Shown: piece by piece, positions 43,639-52,529 of the stretch | Numbering within the stretch: position 1 is the stretch's first letter | Layout: every line of letters begins with the position of its first letter | DNA from: Euryarchaeota archaeon UBA202 | GTDB taxonomy: Archaea; Thermoplasmatota; E2; UBA202 | Length of the DNA: 64,000 bases | Reading direction: 5' to 3' | Assembly (NCBI GenBank): GCA_002502685.1 | Contig: DAQA01000013.1 | Span: 8,181-72,180 of the forward strand | Position numbers and translations under genes: made by a program | Notes under the pieces: generated by a model | Seen by the model: the letters and a program-made list of their open reading frames with translations, nothing else | Database searches by the model: none | Told to the model about the DNA's origin: nothing

Positions 43639-45959
43639 CAGAAGGACAAATACCGATAAAGGAATATAAAACAGGAAATACCCAGCATACCTGGGATCTA
43701 AAAAAATTAAGGGAGACCCATAAAATCCTCCATAAATATACCTATCAAAAAAATGAGGTGAAAAGAGGATATACAAATAAAACACTTCAGATTGATATCT
43801 CCACCAATACAATACAGGAAAAACCAGTTACAAAAGAAATGAAGGAGTTATTCACAGGTGGACGTGGATTTGGCCTAAGACTCCTCTGGGATGCCCTCAC
43901 ACCCGCTACACGATGGGACAGCGAGGACAATGAGATTGTGATCACCACTGGCCCCCTCTGCGGCATTACCCAATATCCCGGATGTGGGAAATCAGTCTGC
44001 TTGACTGTCTCTCCCTCCACCAACATTATCTGTGACAGCAATGTCGGGGGGTTCTTCGGCCCCTATCTTAAATTTGCCGGTTTTGATGCCCTGGAGATAC
44101 GGGGAAAAGCAAAGGAAGATATTGTGATTGTCATCGATGCTGAAAAGGAAGAAATAACCCTAGAAACTGCCCCACTGGAGGAAACCAATGCCCATCTTCT
44201 CAACGAACAACTCACCTCTCTTTATGCAACCGAGGACACGGATAAAGCCCGACAGAAGGTCTCTGTAGTCTCAGCTGGGCAGGGAGCGGAACATAGCTTT
44301 TGGGGTTGTTTGAATTTTTCTTTTTATGACATCAGAAGAAAAGTACCCCGGATCAAACAAGCAGGAAGAGGAGGACTGGGGACCGTATTGAGGAATAAAA
44401 GAATTAAGGCAGTAGTGGTAAAAATTGATAAGTTAGATGGACTATCAAATAATCCCAAGGACCCCCACACACTTGCTCAAGTAGGAATTAAAATACATCG
44501 AGAAATCCGAGACCTTGACCGATATCAATGCAATATGCGGGCTGTGGGAACAGTCCATCTAGTTGAAATCATGGACGCCTATGATCTCTTACCCTGTGAG
44601 AATTACCGGTTTGGAAGTTTCCCAAAAGCACCCCGGATTCACTCCCCTGAGTTTTACAAACGGTTTACCAAAATCATCCCGGATGGCTGCTGGCACGGTT
44701 GCACCCTGGCATGCGCAAAAACCGTTGATGGTTTCACCGTAAAAACAGGACCCTATGAAGGCCAAAGGGTTACCGTTGATGGCCCTGAGTATGAGACCGT
44801 TGGCTGCGGAGCAAACATGGGATTGTGGGACCCGGACTGGATTCTTGAATTTAACTTCTATTGCGACACCTATGGCATGGACACCATCTCCACCGGAACC
44901 GCTATAGCTTTCTATATGGAAATGTATGAATATGGCATCCTGAACAAGGAACGATGTGATGGTTTAGAGCTTTGTTTTGGAAATGCAGAGGCAGTCATGG
45001 AGTTTCTTCATCGTATCGCCCAAGGAGATTCCGGTGAATTTTTATCCATTGCACCTCGGGGTATACGGCGGGTAAAAGACTGGTTGATTGCAAAAGGCTG
45101 GGGTGACCCCCAGCTGATTGAAGATACCGGTATGGAAAGCAAGGGACTTGAATTCTCAGAATATGTCACCAAGGAATCACTTGCAATGCAAGGAGGATAT
45201 GGTCTTACCCTCAAGGGACCTCAACACGATGAAGCATGGCTTATCTTTATGGATATGGTGGACAACGCCATACCAAGCTTTAAGGATAAAGCTGAGGCGT
45301 TACATTACTTTCCCATGTGGCGCACCTGGTTTGGCCTTCATGGCCTATGCAAGTTACCCTGGAATGATATTGAACCGGCTAATAACGTAGAGACAGATGA
45401 ACCACCTAAGGTTCCTGAGCATGTACAAAATTATGTGGAGCTCTTTAATGCCGTTACGGGAAAAAATATTGATAAGGATGACTTAATCCTGCAAAGTGAG
45501 CGGTGCTATAATTGGCAGAGAGCCATGAATGTGTGGATGAGGCGGGGAAGACGACGGGATGATTGGATACCCTATCGCTCCATGGGACCTGTGACTGAAA
45601 TGGAGTATATATCTCGGAAGGACCGGTATGACCAGCAACTTGTTGAAAAATTGGGTCTTACTGAGGAATATGTTGCTGGTTTGACGATAAATAAGAAAAT
45701 CCAGTTGTTGTATAATTATCGACAGGAACAGTATCAAAAATTAGCTGATGCGGTATATTATCGCCGCGGATGGACACCAAATGGTGTCCCAACCATTCAG
45801 AAGATGAAAAAGCTAGGGTTTTCGGACAAAAAGATGTTGAGGATGCTTGAAGAAAAGATAAAAGAGGATGAAAAAGCAGGGTTGAATGTATGGGGTGGAA
45901 CGTACACCGAGGGTGAACAACCCCCTAGTACTGACTTAAACTATTGGTTAAAGTGGTAA
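43635..45959 (+). CDS. Tungsten-type aldehyde:ferredoxin oxidoreductase family protein
   Basis: Large subunit of the AOR family (tungstopterin plus a [4Fe-4S] cluster), oxidising aldehydes or related compounds with ferredoxin. AOR-type sequence begins near residue 53 (GYTNKTLQIDIS) and continues through GGRGFGLRLLWDAL, ITTGPLCGITQYPG and GPYLKFAGFDALEIRGKAK. The cluster motif is CWHGCTLAC (C-x3-C-x3-C, where typical AORs have CX2CX3C), and a later cysteine is in GLHGLCKLPW. At 774 residues it is longer than classical AOR (about 605-620), with both an N-terminal extension of ~50 residues and a longer C-terminus. The substrate is not predictable; a BamB-like or WOR5-like relative is possible. 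Confidence 0.88.
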   Translation: MTEGQIPIKEYKTGNTQHTWDLKKLRETHKILHKYTYQKNEVKRGYTNKTLQIDISTNTIQEKPVTKEMKELFTGGRGFGLRLLWDALTPATRWDSEDNEIVITTGPLCGITQYPGCGKSVCLTVSPSTNIICDSNVGGFFGPYLKFAGFDALEIRGKAKEDIVIVIDAEKEEITLETAPLEETNAHLLNEQLTSLYATEDTDKARQKVSVVSAGQGAEHSFWGCLNFSFYDIRRKVPRIKQAGRGGLGTVLRNKRIKAVVVKIDKLDGLSNNPKDPHTLAQVGIKIHREIRDLDRYQCNMRAVGTVHLVEIMDAYDLLPCENYRFGSFPKAPRIHSPEFYKRFTKIIPDGCWHGCTLACAKTVDGFTVKTGPYEGQRVTVDGPEYETVGCGANMGLWDPDWILEFNFYCDTYGMDTISTGTAIAFYMEMYEYGILNKERCDGLELCFGNAEAVMEFLHRIAQGDSGEFLSIAPRGIRRVKDWLIAKGWGDPQLIEDTGMESKGLEFSEYVTKESLAMQGGYGLTLKGPQHDEAWLIFMDMVDNAIPSFKDKAEALHYFPMWRTWFGLHGLCKLPWNDIEPANNVETDEPPKVPEHVQNYVELFNAVTGKNIDKDDLILQSERCYNWQRAMNVWMRRGRRRDDWIPYRSMGPVTEMEYISRKDRYDQQLVEKLGLTEEYVAGLTINKKIQLLYNYRQEQYQKLADAVYYRRGWTPNGVPTIQKMKKLGFSDKKMLRMLEEKIKEDEKAGLNVWGGTYTEGEQPPSTDLNYWLKW

Positions 45960-45969
45960 CTAGTGTGTT

Positions 45970-46572
45970 ATGAATATACAGGAAAAAAACCGTATTAGAA
46001 AAAAGGTACAGGGAGCATGTGTGGGGATTGCAGGCATAGGTGGCCTGGGATCCAATGCCGCAGTTGCCCTGGCTCGCGCGGGTGTGGGACATTTAGTTCT
46101 TGTTGACTTTGATGTTGTAGAGGAAGATAACCTGGATCGTCAATACTATTTTCATGATCAGATTGGAAAACTAAAAAGTGACGCTCTCACCGAGACGCTG
46201 CATCGTATCAATCCATCTCTTGACTGTATTACCCACCAAGTCAAACTGGAAAGAGGGTCCATGGAGATACCTTTTAAGGATGTAGATGTGGTGCTGGAGG
46301 GTTTGGACAATGCAGAAACCAAGGCTACCTTTATCGAGGAAATACTATTGAAACTTCCAGGAAAACCATTAGTTGCTGCGTCAGGGGTCGCCGGTTACGG
46401 AAAACCAGATAGGATCAGTACCCTTCAGATGGGGAATTTCTATCTGTGTTACGATGAAAAAGCAAAGTCCAGCGAGGAGGATGTTTTGATTGCGTCCCAT
46501 GTTGCTCTGATGGCAAACTGGGAAGCGGATTTGGCGTTACGGATCATTCTGGGAGAGCATCATGACCATTGA
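45970..46572 (+). CDS. ThiF/MoeB-like sulfur-carrier adenylyltransferase
   Basis: 200-residue E1-like enzyme that would adenylate the C-terminal glycine of a ThiS/MoaD-type protein. It shows GIAGIGGLGSNAAVALARAGVG and VDFDVVEEDNLDRQ, with ATP-site residues, and LEGLDNAETK. It lacks the CXXC zinc pairs of larger MoeB proteins, as in the short ThiF group. It follows the AOR gene by 10 bases and overlaps the ThiS-like gene. The context suggests activation of sulfur for tungstopterin synthesis. Confidence 0.87.
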   Translation: MNIQEKNRIRKKVQGACVGIAGIGGLGSNAAVALARAGVGHLVLVDFDVVEEDNLDRQYYFHDQIGKLKSDALTETLHRINPSLDCITHQVKLERGSMEIPFKDVDVVLEGLDNAETKATFIEEILLKLPGKPLVAASGVAGYGKPDRISTLQMGNFYLCYDEKAKSSEEDVLIASHVALMANWEADLALRIILGEHHDH

Positions 46573-46762
46573 AGTGAATGGGAGAACTGTTGAATGGAAA
46601 AATAATGAAACAGTAACCCGGTTGCTTAAAAGAATTGGATATGTTTTTCCCTTGGTGTTTGTAAAAATAAATGATTCGGTCATCCCCCGTAAAGACTTTC
46701 TACATGTCACCATTCCGGACAAGGCAGTAATTAAGGTAATCCACATGATAAGTGGAGGATAA
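46562..46762 (+). CDS. ThiS/MoaD-like sulfur carrier
   Basis: 66-residue ubiquitin-like protein: TIEVNGRTVEW strand, VTRLLKRIGY helix, FVKINDSVIPRKDF, and the diagnostic C-terminal Gly-Gly (MISGG) that becomes a thiocarboxylate. It overlaps the ThiF-like gene by 11 bases. As the last gene of the ferredoxin-AOR-ThiF-ThiS operon it probably supplies sulfur for the dithiolene of the tungsten cofactor; a thiamin role is the alternative. Confidence 0.87.
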   Translation: MTIEVNGRTVEWKNNETVTRLLKRIGYVFPLVFVKINDSVIPRKDFLHVTIPDKAVIKVIHMISGG

Positions 46763-46809
46763 AAATAAAAAAATAAAAAAAAATAAAGAAAACGTAATCT
46801 GTGGATCCA

Positions 46810-48069
46810 CTAGGGAAATATGCCCCGTTGTTCCAATGATGCCGCCACTTTTTTCAAAGAAAGCATATAGGCTGCACTGCGAAGACTGGTGGCCTCTTTT
46901 TGTCCCATATCCCACACCTCTTGAAAGCTTTTCAAGATAAGTTTTTTGAGATTAGCATTTACCTCCTTGAGATCCCAAAAGAATGACTGTATACCCTGAA
47001 CCCATTCAAAATATGAAACGATGACACCCCCGCTATTTGCCAGGATGCCAGGGATAACAATAATCTTTTTTTCATTGAGGACACCATCTGCTTTATCAGT
47101 AACAGGGCCATTTGCACCCTCCACAATAAGCTGCGCTTTGATATGATCAACATTGCCAAGCGTAATCTGGTTTTCAAGGGCGGCAGGTATCAAAATATCG
47201 GTCTCCAATTCAAGGAGTTCCTCATTGGTCACAGAGGAGACCTTTTTATCATCATAGTCTTGTAAAAGACAGGGTGGTTTTGTGGAATAGACATGGTTAT
47301 AGATACGGGGGATATCTAATCCATCAGGATTATAAATCCCTCCTGAAATATCGGTGATCCCAATAATTTTGCATCCCTTCTCCGCAAGCAATTTGGCAGC
47401 TATTGATCCTACATTTCCGAATCCCTGGATAACAATGGATGTATCCTTTGGATGCCGGTGTAATTTCTCAAGGGCAGCAAGCGTAGTTAGCATCACGCCG
47501 CGCCCTGTTGCCTCAAAACGACCCAGTGATCCTCCTAGCTCCAATGACTTACCCGTGACAATATCTAAAACAGTTTGTCCTTTATACATGCTGACCGCAT
47601 CCATGATCCAGCCCATGGTATCCGCAGATGTATTCACATCGGGGGCAGGAATATCTGTTTTGGAGCCAATGATGGGAAGTATTGCCGCGGCATACCTTTT
47701 GGTCAATCGCTGTATTTCCCGTTGGGATAATTGGGCTGGATTACAGGTGATGCCTCCCTTGGCTCCGCCAAAGGGTATATGGGCCACAGCACATTTCAGA
47801 GTCATCAGGGTCGCAAGAGCTTTTATCTCATCAAGAGTCACCAGGGGATGATAACGAATACCCCCCTTACAGGGCCCCCGTGCACTAGAATGCTGGACTC
47901 GGTATCCTGTAAAGACCCGGATATCGTCTGAATCTGTCACAACGGGAATTGAAACAATGAGTTGCCGTTCTGGTTCCTTTATGACAGATGTTATGCCAGG
48001 ATCCAAGCCGATTTTTTTTGCCTCTTGATCTATTTGTGCTAGAACACTTTCATAAAAGCTTCTTACCAT
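46810..48069 (-). CDS. gdhA: Glutamate dehydrogenase
   Basis: 419-residue Glu/Leu/Phe/Val dehydrogenase family protein, interconverting glutamate and 2-oxoglutarate plus ammonia. GPCKGGIRYHP and GGAKGGI hold the substrate and catalytic lysines, PAPDVNTSADTMGWIMD the catalytic aspartate, and VIQGFGNVGSIAA the nucleotide-binding glycine motif. Length and motifs fit archaeal GDH. In a peptide fermenter it works in the catabolic direction and feeds 2-oxoacid oxidoreductases. It is transcribed alone and ends facing the ThiS-like gene. Confidence 0.94.
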   Translation of the reverse strand: MVRSFYESVLAQIDQEAKKIGLDPGITSVIKEPERQLIVSIPVVTDSDDIRVFTGYRVQHSSARGPCKGGIRYHPLVTLDEIKALATLMTLKCAVAHIPFGGAKGGITCNPAQLSQREIQRLTKRYAAAILPIIGSKTDIPAPDVNTSADTMGWIMDAVSMYKGQTVLDIVTGKSLELGGSLGRFEATGRGVMLTTLAALEKLHRHPKDTSIVIQGFGNVGSIAAKLLAEKGCKIIGITDISGGIYNPDGLDIPRIYNHVYSTKPPCLLQDYDDKKVSSVTNEELLELETDILIPAALENQITLGNVDHIKAQLIVEGANGPVTDKADGVLNEKKIIVIPGILANSGGVIVSYFEWVQGIQSFFWDLKEVNANLKKLILKSFQEVWDMGQKEATSLRSAAYMLSLKKVAASLEQRGIFP

Positions 48070-48206
48070 GGTTACATTCTCCAGTGAAAACTTAATATTT
48101 TTGGCAGTGTAGATATTGGATTCACAAGGAACAGAAACAGAGATGGCTTGATAATGTTTTTGTTTTATCTACCCTAGATATGCGTGAGGCTCAAGATGCC
48201 CGGGAA

Positions 48207-48596
48207 TCATTTATTTTTCTTTTTTTGTTGGTAATCCTTTATTGCCTCGTGAAGGGCACCTGCTGCCAGATTGGAACAATGCATTTTTTGAGGAGGAAGA
48301 CCATCAAGTTCACTGGCAACATCATTGCGTGTAATCTTTAACGCTTCATCCACATGAAGATCCTTTGCCATTTCAGTCACCATGCTACTGGTTGCAATGG
48401 CTGAGCCACAACCAAATGTTTTAAATTTAATATCAGTGATGTGATCATCCTTAACTGAAATATACATCTCCATGATGTCACCACAGACAGGATTACCCAC
48501 TTTCCCGTATCCATCAGGATTTTTTATTTCCCCCACGTTTCGGGGATTGAAAAAATGATCCATTACTTTTTTGCTATAACCAATATTTTGTGCCAT
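48207..48596 (-). CDS. iscU: Fe-S cluster scaffold IscU/NifU-like
   Basis: About 129 residues with the three scaffold cysteines in GNPVCGD (including the Asp that tunes cluster release), FGCGSAIATSSM and MHCSNLAAGAL. The ATG (MAQNIGYS) is preferred over an upstream GTG that overlaps the iscS stop. It is the last gene of tusA-dsrE-iscS-iscU. Because the neighbouring IscS lacks the PLP lysine, sulfur on this scaffold may come from sulfide or another donor. Confidence 0.92.
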   Translation of the reverse strand: MAQNIGYSKKVMDHFFNPRNVGEIKNPDGYGKVGNPVCGDIMEMYISVKDDHITDIKFKTFGCGSAIATSSMVTEMAKDLHVDEALKITRNDVASELDGLPPQKMHCSNLAAGALHEAIKDYQQKKKNK

Positions 48597-48601
48597 ACAT
48601 A

Positions 48602-49768
48602 TCACTTCTTTTTTTTATAGAGAGGAGAGAGATCCCTCAATTTTTCCACTGTGTTTGTTACCGCGGTGATAACATGAGGCACTTCCTTGGATGTATTTGA
48701 TCGCCCAAGGGTGAGAACCATTGATCCATGGGCTTCCTCATGTTTTAATCCAATAGCCAAGAGGACATGGGAGGGCTCAAGGGTTCGGGATGAGCATGCT
48801 GACCCTGTTGCCACCTGGATGTTATACATATCAAGAGATAAAAGTATGCTTTCACCCTCGATGTAGCTAAAACGAAAACTGGCATGATGAGGAAGACGCA
48901 GCGTGGGATGCCCTGTCAGAAAAGAGTCATCTATCTTGAGTATGCCATCTATGAGGCTGTCCCGGATATTTTGAAAACGAGGTGTCTCTTTGGCCCTCTC
49001 CTTTTTTGCGATCCGTGCAGCCTCTCCCATCCCTACCAGGGCAAAAATATTTTCACTCCCTGACCTAAGTCCTCTTTCCTGTCCTCCTCCAGGGAGAATT
49101 GATTGCAGCTTAATGCCAGGTTTTACATAGAGAACACCAGCACCAAGAGGGCCATATAGCGCGGATGAGGAAAGAGTTAAAAGATCAATGTTATCTTTTT
49201 GAACATCAAGGGGAACATATCCCCCTGCCGCGACGGCATCGACATGGAGATACAGTCCTTTTTCATGAACAAGTGAACTAATTTCTTTGATGGGCTCAAT
49301 GGTTCCAATTTCATTATTGGCATACATTATAGAAGTGATAAGGGTTTCTTTGGTGACAATGTCCTCTAGTTGTTCAAGGTCAACAAGACCCTGTGAATCA
49401 ACAGGTATCAATGAAAATCTAAAACCATTTTTTTGAAGATATTTCATTGGATTGAGCACAGAGATATGTTCTATGGCACTTGCTGCCACCTGTTTTCCCT
49501 TGCCAGTATTGCGAAGGGAACATCCCTGAATCGCTAAATTGTTTGACTCTGTGGAACCCCCTGTAAAAATGATTGTGGATTCATTTTCTGCATTAATGAA
49601 ACCAGCGATTTTTTCCCGGGATTCCTCCATTGCTTTTTTTGCTTGAAGGCCTAATGAATGAAGGGATGAAGGATTTCCCACCATGTCCTCTAGATACCAC
49701 CGGGAAAAATCAAGAACCCGGGAGTCGATGGGTGTCGCAGAGGCATAATCAAGATAGATGCGTTTCAT
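48602..49768 (-). CDS. iscS: IscS/NifS-like protein lacking the PLP lysine
   Basis: 388-residue member of the cysteine desulfurase family. Family features present are YLDYASATP, GGSTESNNLAIQG, the PLP-stacking His in AIEHISVL (His101), YANNEIGTIEPI and the sulfur-accepting Cys325 in GSACSSRT. However, the Schiff-base lysine expected in SxHKxYGPKG is replaced: the sequence is SSSALYGPLG with Ala203 at the lysine position, and the Gln normally next to the PLP aspartate is also changed (HVDAVAAGG). Classical cysteine desulfurase activity is therefore doubtful. I recall that Archaeoglobus fulgidus IscS likewise lacks this lysine yet forms a complex with IscU. The ATG is chosen at MKRIYLDY. The gene is flanked by dsrE and iscU. 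Confidence 0.88.
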   Translation of the reverse strand: MKRIYLDYASATPIDSRVLDFSRWYLEDMVGNPSSLHSLGLQAKKAMEESREKIAGFINAENESTIIFTGGSTESNNLAIQGCSLRNTGKGKQVAASAIEHISVLNPMKYLQKNGFRFSLIPVDSQGLVDLEQLEDIVTKETLITSIMYANNEIGTIEPIKEISSLVHEKGLYLHVDAVAAGGYVPLDVQKDNIDLLTLSSSALYGPLGAGVLYVKPGIKLQSILPGGGQERGLRSGSENIFALVGMGEAARIAKKERAKETPRFQNIRDSLIDGILKIDDSFLTGHPTLRLPHHASFRFSYIEGESILLSLDMYNIQVATGSACSSRTLEPSHVLLAIGLKHEEAHGSMVLTLGRSNTSKEVPHVITAVTNTVEKLRDLSPLYKKKK

Positions 49769-49788
49769 ATTAACTGTCTCCTTTGTCT

Positions 49789-50160
49789 CTAAAACCACAT
49801 GGTTGCATCAGCGTCAAGGGCAAGATCATTCAGAGTCCCAGCACCGACAATTTTTACCCCGGGTAAAAGCTGCACCTTTCCAATACCAAGCATCTGTTTG
49901 GATGCCTCACAGGCATAAATCTCAATATTCATCTCTTGTGTCTTTTTAATCATTTCCAATACCGTGGGAAAATTTCCAATTTTAATGTTTTCAGCTGTAT
50001 TGGGCATCAAGATGTTCAATCCTCGCCCCAGGTAATAAACACGGGGGATAATATCCATCATTTGTGCTGTTTGCGCTAAAACCAGAGGGGAATATTGCCT
50101 GTCGGGTTGATCACTTGTCTGAACGTATAAAATTGATTTTGTTTGTCTCACTTTCTTCAT
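49789..50160 (-). CDS. DsrE-family sulfur-relay protein
   Basis: 123 residues with the DsrE/DsrF-like fold: SILYVQTSDQPDR, VYYLGRGLNILM, and IEIYACEASKQMLG carrying the conserved cysteine near residue 87, then GVKIVGAGTLNDLAL. Such proteins shuttle persulfide sulfur together with TusA. It lies between the tusA-like gene and iscS, 14 bases from the former and 20 bases from the chosen iscS start, so a sulfur-transfer chain TusA-DsrE-IscS/IscU is suggested. Confidence 0.85.
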   Translation of the reverse strand: MKKVRQTKSILYVQTSDQPDRQYSPLVLAQTAQMMDIIPRVYYLGRGLNILMPNTAENIKIGNFPTVLEMIKKTQEMNIEIYACEASKQMLGIGKVQLLPGVKIVGAGTLNDLALDADATMWF

Positions 50161-50173
50161 ATTCCTGTTTTTC

Positions 50174-50422
50174 TTAATGTATTTTTTTAATATAAAAGAT
50201 TAATGCATTCCCCTTTTTTTCAAATTTTATAAGCTGATGACCGGTCCGTTTCACCCACCGTGCAATATCCTCCTCAGCTGCTGGATCATCCGCCTCAACC
50301 CTGAGAACCTGTCCTTGTTGAAGATTCTCCATTGCCTCCTTGGTTAATGCAATGGGCATGGGACAATAGAGCCCTACACAATCAACCTCTGCATCATACC
50401 GGTGAGTGTTGCTGATGGATAT
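50174..50422 (-). CDS. TusA/SirA-like sulfur carrier with non-canonical start
   Basis: The frame contains the TusA signature DCVGLYCPMPIALTKEAM, with the active cysteine in CVGLYCP, then QGQVLRVEADDPAAEEDI and WVKRTGHQL. The only ATG in frame lies inside the signature and would remove the active cysteine. Upstream of the cysteine there is no ATG, GTG or TTG before an in-frame TGA. The proposed start is ATA at 50422 (82 residues) or ATC two codons later, which is nine bases after AGGGGG. TusA passes persulfide sulfur between proteins. The gene opens the dsrE-iscS-iscU operon and follows the rubrerythrin gene. Confidence 0.7.
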   Translation of the reverse strand: MSISNTHRYDAEVDCVGLYCPMPIALTKEAMENLQQGQVLRVEADDPAAEEDIARWVKRTGHQLIKFEKKGNALIFYIKKIH

Positions 50423-50450
50423 CGTCCCCCTATGATAATTTCATTATTTA

Positions 50451-51026
50451 CTAATAGTTTTCTCCCCAGAGTTCATAGTATCCCTGCGGGTGTTGACATG
50501 CGGGGCATATCTTTGGGGGCTCTGTTCCTTCATATACATAGCCACAGTTCCGACATTTCCATTTCATGACTTTGTCACACTTGAACACCTGCCCGGTTGT
50601 AATATTACCCAAAAGCTTTCGATACCGTTTTTCATGGTATGCCTCCACTTGGGCAATCTCACGAAAACTCCGGGCTATCTCAGAAAATCCTTCCTTTTCC
50701 GCTGTGTTTGCAAAGTCAGGATAGAGGGTTCCCCATTCCATTTTTTCTCCCTCGGCGGCCTCTTGTAGATTTTCTGTTGTTGCCCCAATGATTCCGGCAG
50801 GATATTCTGCAGTAATCTTGGCTATCCCTCCTTTTAGGTGCTTAAAAAAAACTTTAGCGTGCTCTTTTTCGTTATCCGCTGTTTCCAAAAAGACAGCCGC
50901 AATCTGTTCATATCCCTCTTTTTTTGCTTGTGACGCAAAAAAAGTATAGCGATTCCGTGCTTGTGATTCTCCTGCAAATGCTGCTAAAAGATTTTTCTCG
51001 GTCTGTGTTCCTTTTATATCCTTCAT
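50451..51026 (-). CDS. rbr: Rubrerythrin
   Basis: 191-residue cytosolic peroxidase of anaerobes. The N-terminal diiron domain shows EKNLLAAFAGESQARNRY, FLETADNEKEHA, and EAYHEKRY with the expected Glu/His ligands. The C-terminal rubredoxin domain has CRNCGYVYEG and CPACQHPQGYYEL. It reduces hydrogen peroxide using electrons from rubredoxin or ferredoxin, and is grouped with ferritin, superoxide reductase, flavodiiron protein and rubredoxin in this stretch. Confidence 0.95.
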   Translation of the reverse strand: MKDIKGTQTEKNLLAAFAGESQARNRYTFFASQAKKEGYEQIAAVFLETADNEKEHAKVFFKHLKGGIAKITAEYPAGIIGATTENLQEAAEGEKMEWGTLYPDFANTAEKEGFSEIARSFREIAQVEAYHEKRYRKLLGNITTGQVFKCDKVMKWKCRNCGYVYEGTEPPKICPACQHPQGYYELWGENY

Positions 51027-51209
51027 GTTGTATCTCTTATATACTGGCTTTTTTCACTTTTTTTTAATCTTGGTTGAAACAATACATGTTATAAAGGGGT
51101 AATCATGCATCAATTTCTCCAATATTTTTTTGGGATTTCCATGTAGTAAGAACCTTCTATCCCTGTTCATTCTCTTGGCAAAGTTTTAGACAGTACCGGG
51201 ACAAAATAG

Positions 51210-51725
51210 TTAGTCCTCGGTGCCAGTGGGAGATGTAAAAGCCCGTTGACCCAACTGCTGGTCAAGCATGAAAATACCCCTTCCTTTCTCCCCTACAAGT
51301 TTAAGTTTTTCAACGATGGCGTCAGCTGAGGATTCTTCTTCAACTTGTTCATCAACAAACCAGCGGAGCATACTCACACTTGCATGATCCTTCTCAGCCA
51401 GTGCGAGATCCATAAGATTATGTATTAAACTTGTCACTTTTTGCTCATGCTGATAGACATCCTCAAAAGCAGAGAGAGGAGACGACCAGGTAGTTTGAGG
51501 TGCATCAATGGACAACATGGTCACCCGGCCACCTCTTTCTACAAGATAATCATAGAATTTCATGGCATGAACCACCTCTTCCTGTGCTTGAATCTTCATC
51601 CAATTAGCAAAACCTGTAAGATTGATAGATTCAAAGTATGCCGACATGGAAAGGTATAGGTAGGCGGAATATAATTCAGCATTAATCTGTTCATTAATGG
51701 CCTTTTCCATTTTTTTATTAATCAT
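51210..51725 (-). CDS. Ferritin
   Basis: About 171 residues, a non-heme ferritin that stores iron. Motifs: [37 protein letters not shown], and a later [12 protein letters not shown], which carry the ferroxidase Glu/His ligands. The ATG (MINKKMEKA) has a Shine-Dalgarno GAGGTT inside the tail of the superoxide reductase gene, two bases away. The longer upstream frame overlaps that gene and is rejected. Confidence 0.94.
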   Translation of the reverse strand: MINKKMEKAINEQINAELYSAYLYLSMSAYFESINLTGFANWMKIQAQEEVVHAMKFYDYLVERGGRVTMLSIDAPQTTWSSPLSAFEDVYQHEQKVTSLIHNLMDLALAEKDHASVSMLRWFVDEQVEEESSADAIVEKLKLVGEKGRGIFMLDQQLGQRAFTSPTGTED

Positions 51726-51727
51726 AA

Positions 51728-52120
51728 CTAAACCTCTATATTTTTTTTTGTGTGCCATAAACCATGGATATTGCAATAATCTCGCACTTCGGCGACATCC
51801 CCTTCGATTTCAAATAGTGCCTCAGGTAAGCGGCCTGGCTTTAAAAACTTTTTTTGTACACCCTTATCAGTAATAACCTCAAGCCATTTGATATAATGAT
51901 TATCTTCCATGGGATGCGGGACAGATCCAACTTTTACCTTTATCCCCCGGGGTGATTCTTCTATTATAGGAACATGTTTCTCTTTGCCTTGATCCTCTGT
52001 TTTGGGTTTCAAGGGGATCATGGGTTGCCCGCAACACACTAACTGTCCTTCACCTTCCTGGAGAACCTCAACAATATTACCGCATATCTCACATTTATAT
52101 ACTTCAAGAAACTTTGTCAT
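51728..52120 (-). CDS. Desulfoferrodoxin-type superoxide reductase
   Basis: 130-residue superoxide reductase. The N-terminal desulforedoxin centre has CEIC and CCGQP. Centre II ligands are seen in [17 protein letters not shown] and CNIHGLW, with Glu in the EKH region close to the iron. It reduces superoxide to hydrogen peroxide without making oxygen, then rubrerythrin removes the peroxide. The ATG ([10 protein letters not shown]) has a nearby purine-rich site; the frame extends four codons upstream. It is co-transcribed with ferritin. Confidence 0.94.
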   Translation of the reverse strand: MTKFLEVYKCEICGNIVEVLQEGEGQLVCCGQPMIPLKPKTEDQGKEKHVPIIEESPRGIKVKVGSVPHPMEDNHYIKWLEVITDKGVQKKFLKPGRLPEALFEIEGDVAEVRDYCNIHGLWHTKKNIEV

Positions 52121-52143
52121 CAGTACCTCCATTCAAAAGCCGT

Positions 52144-52353
52144 TTAGCATGAACTATGTTCAATAGCGTCATTGGGGCAGGCCTCGATACAGACACAACA
52201 TTCAATACATTCATCAACATTTTTGGCTATTGCCTTTCCCTCTTTTATTTCATAAATATCCACAGGGCATTCTTCCACGCAATTCCCAGCACCAGTACAC
52301 TTGTCATAGTCAATTTTTATTACCATATCTCCAGATTTAAATTCTTTAACCAT
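52144..52353 (-). CDS. 2[4Fe-4S] ferredoxin
   Basis: About 69 residues with CTGAGNCVEECP (first cysteine group with Ala-Gly-Asn spacing) and CIECCVCIEACP, ending HSSC. The ATG (MVKEFKSGD) is seven bases after GAGGTA and is preferred to a longer frame with no Shine-Dalgarno. A run of TATATA at 52382-52392 supplies the TATA box. It is the first gene before the superoxide reductase and may donate electrons to the oxygen-defence enzymes. Confidence 0.92.
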   Translation of the reverse strand: MVKEFKSGDMVIKIDYDKCTGAGNCVEECPVDIYEIKEGKAIAKNVDECIECCVCIEACPNDAIEHSSC

Positions 52354-52529
52354 TTTATCATACCTCAAAAAAATGTAATATAGAGATATATATATAGATT
52401 TTGGATTCACTTAACCCGGTTTAAAAAGTATAAATTGAGTGAAGACCAAGCATCTAGACTTCTCTTGAAAATACCCAGTGTGCCTAGGAAGTAATTAATG
52501 TATTTGTAAGTCCCAATTTAGCAGTAAAA

